Positions 18,854-20,699 of a stretch of 20,699 nucleotides of DNA are shown one piece after another. Origin of the DNA: Clavulina sp. PMI_390 (Eukaryota > Basidiomycota > Agaricomycetes > Cantharellales > Hydnaceae); assembly GCA_015039315.1 (NCBI GenBank), contig WIDE01000250.1, forward strand, positions 1-20,699, read 5' to 3'. The stretch's first letter is position 1. Every line of letters starts with the position of its first letter. The notes below the pieces were generated by a model. That model had not been told where the DNA came from and did not search any database. It saw only the letters and a list, made by a program, of their open reading frames with translations. Position numbers and translations under genes: made by a program.

Positions 18854-19646
18854 TACTTGGATGATCCAGCTTGGTGACAAACCTCTCACGATCCTGTATC
18901 TCATCCAACGAAAGGTCTTTGTTGCAGGCCTTGAGTCGAAGGAGCAGCAGCAGGACGGACTGTGCCCACCACCAGCAGTTCTCGGCAGTAAAGTCGTGTT
19001 CCGGAGCGGTGAGTGACACGGCGGCCATGGCCAGAACGACTTCGTGGAATGTGAGTGGAGCGGCACCAGTTGCGTCACGAAACTCAAAGACGACACCGTC
19101 GGTTGCTTGATACCCGCTGCAAGATGAATCATCGAGTCTTCCTTGAGCACCCAACCAGAACTTTCTAGTTAGCCATGAGGAAGAACCCCAATAGCGAAAA
19201 GTGTCATGGGCTTTTGTACAAGGGTGGTTGTTACTCAGTAAGTCGGGGGATGTTTCTGAGGGATTGTGAGATGAAGGCAGTGACTGTGAGGACTCGTTCC
19301 CATCTGGCACATAGTCCTCAAAGCTCCTTCTTTGTCCGACCAGAAAGTGGAAGGAGCGTAGCCCTATGATAGAATGCTTATATTCGAACACAAACACGAG
19401 CGACTGGTGGTGAGCGGGACTCCCAAGGGTGTTGGATTTTGTCACGGCAATGCACCGAAGGCGGTACTGGCGATAGACCTCAGGATAGATTCTGAGGTAA
19501 TCTTGGGTGAGGTAGCAGGTTATGGCGTCGATGGATTGGTGATAGTACGATATTGCATGAATTGGGCTCTCCAAGGAGAATCTGGGAGGTCCTGGTCGAA
19601 AGAATTTCGCGAGGCGGGGGAGGACGTTGGAGAGTGACTGTGGCAT
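18854..19646 (-). pseudogene. 5' half of the host gene split by the pogo-like element
   Basis: An uninterrupted frame of 264 codons from an ATG at 19646 to the TA target site. The continuing frame to 18768 is transposon sequence. Recognisable stretches are FHFLVGQRRSFEDYVPDG, RYWGSSSWLTRKFWLG, LTFHEVVLAMAAVSLTAPEH and FTAENCWWWAQSVLLLLLRLK. I do not know the family. The His-then-NCWW arrangement recalls uncharacterised basidiomycete proteins with an NCxW core, but a peptidase-like fold would be speculation. The true start is uncertain. The ATG sits in an AT-rich, intron-end-like context (..CCACAG), and an upstream frame (about 19700-19840, ending ALSPLSR before GTACAC) could splice in at phase 0, although that frame has no ATG of its own. 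Confidence 0.65.
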
Positions 19647-20084
19647 ATTATATGTCCAGCCAGGGGTATAGTTGCCCAGCAGACCGTGAGGTGTACGCGC
19701 GAAAGAGGTGAGAGAGCGCTCAAAAGACGTGCAAGATTAGATTGACGCGGACCACTACGAGTTAGAATATGGGCAAAGGACAAAGAGTGAAACGAGATAG
19801 CCGAGAGGTTAGACCATATTCTATCATAGTTATCAGCCACGCATGGCCCATGGGGTCATATACAGCTGAACACACCTAAAGAGGACCCAATGCTCTCAAC
19901 CACTTTTCGCCCAAGGGGTCGTCACAGCAAGCTCCCGTACACAATGTAAGTGATAACAATCGGTGGCAGTGGCAAGCGCCAAGTGCCCGACTGATACCTA
20001 TCTTCAGATTTCAGCCTCAGGCTCATGAATGATGCTCACGGATCAGTTATGCTCACTGGAGAACACAACCTCAATTAGTCGATT
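19647..20084. other. Upstream region of the split host gene
   Basis: No independent gene is supportable. The minus-strand frame at about 19698-19840 may be an upstream exon of the host gene (a phase-0 fit to an acceptor at 19641), but no start codon can be assigned. The rest shows nothing I can name. Confidence 0.35.
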
Positions 20085-20345
20085 CCGCGGCGTTTGATGA
20101 CGCGTTCACTGGTGCCAAATTGGTGCAGGCTCGTTACAGTCCCTAATTGAACGTTTCCTCGACTAGCCCTCGCCACGAATTCTGGCGATGCACGCTATCT
20201 TGCTGGTAACTCTCCCTCTATCATGGTAGAGCGTGGGTTAGGCCGCCTCAGACGTCCAACCTGAAGGTGATATGAGCCATCCCCCTTCACCTTCACCTCT
20301 GTCGCGGCAGCAGCAAGGATCTTGGCCTGTGATGCTTGCTACATC
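20085..20345 (+). repeat. Dispersed repeat, copy 2
   Basis: Diverged direct copy of 13245-13515. The position matching the ATG of copy 1 reads CTC here, and the frame meets a stop early, so this copy does not code for the same product. It supports a repeated, decaying sequence family. Confidence 0.7.
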
Positions 20346-20699
20346 AAGGGTACCTCGCACCCACGATACATCAAGCTACTGATAGCATGGATAGCCAACC
20401 TATGTTACCCCCAGTCTTAGAATTTGTCGAGTGATTGCCGAGGCAAATTCTTAGACTTTCCGCCAATTTGGCGCGGGGCTCTCATTCAGTCTGCCTTTTG
20501 CAACAACTGATTGCGGGTAGCTAGGTACGGCCAGGCAACACACAAACACACAAACCCTGCCCCCATCCTTTCGCCGCTGCCCTCCGGCTTTCAATAGCCC
20601 GGTACCTGTCTTTTGCAATGCATCACTGTCGGCGCGTTGTTACACGTGTTAGGAATTGACTTGCCCCCTCCTTGCCTGCAAAAACTCTGAAATCAAGCA
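20346..20699. other. Right-edge stretch without a gene
   Basis: Apart from the hairpin at 20413-20457 I see no gene or element. A CA-rich run (20535-20560) and pyrimidine-rich sequence follow, which could be the leader of a gene outside the window. Confidence 0.35.
20413..20457. repeat. Short hairpin-forming inverted repeat
   Basis: Arms 20413-20426 (AGTCTTAGAATTTG) and 20444-20457 pair at 13 of 14 positions around a 17-nt loop. The function is unknown; it may be a chance palindrome or a trace of a small element. Confidence 0.5.

Larger units (their letters stand above)
16215..18855 (-). mobile_element. Complete pogo-like DNA transposon with TA target duplications
   Basis: The element spans 16217-18853 (2637 bp), with TA at 16215-16216 and 18854-18855. 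The terminal inverted repeats 16217-16239 and 18831-18853 match at 20 of 23 positions and begin CAGTTGAGTCTC. Subterminal copies of TGCATAAT or its complement occur at 18698-18705, 18746-18753 and 18813-18820, with variants at 18832-18839 and near 16232 and 16259; these are candidate transposase-binding sites. It carries one gene, a full-length DDD transposase on the minus strand. Intact ends, intact frame and a clean target duplication suggest a recent insertion. Confidence 0.9.

Overview
The window looks like nuclear DNA of a basidiomycete, most likely an Agaricomycete of the Rhizoctonia/Ceratobasidium kind. The genes are cut by many short introns (about 41-125 nt, GT..AG with CTRAY-like branch sites). 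A kinase carries the HGDLHPGN catalytic loop common in Agaricomycete TKL-type kinases. Several TA-flanked DNA transposons are present. The species assignment is inference; the intron structure and motifs are read directly.

Layout. At 1-678 (+) lies the 3' end of an unrecognised gene. About 2 kb with no supportable gene follows, then a 386-bp TA-flanked inverted-repeat element (2670-3055). On the minus strand come a small three-exon hypothetical gene (3345-3844) and, just upstream of it, a seven-exon TKL-like protein kinase (3981-5485). A frameshifted coding remnant (5720-6158, +) and about 1.2 kb of non-coding DNA lead to a 901-bp TA-flanked element (7335-8235). This element sits inside the 3' part of an MSH5 gene (8236-12503, minus). 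MSH5 has about 27 exons, several of them micro-exons, one GC-AG intron, one apparent 1-nt frameshift, and no recognisable C-terminus beyond the insertion. A 58-bp inverted repeat begins 6 bp upstream of the MSH5 start codon.

From 13.3 to 15.5 kb (+) lies a degenerate or badly resolved gene whose 5' segment recurs at 20.1-20.35 kb. From 15754 to 19646 (minus) is a host gene split by a complete 2637-bp pogo-like transposon (16217-18853). The transposon has 23-bp terminal inverted repeats, TA target duplications and a full-length DDD transposase ending in a PCNA-binding (PIP) motif. The two host halves rejoin in frame across a single TA.

The main theme is transposon traffic in a gene-bearing region: at least three TA-targeting elements, two of them inside exons. 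The kinase and the MSH5 ATPase core are recognised with confidence. The remaining host genes are of unknown function. I found no CRISPR array, tRNA, rRNA or riboswitch.
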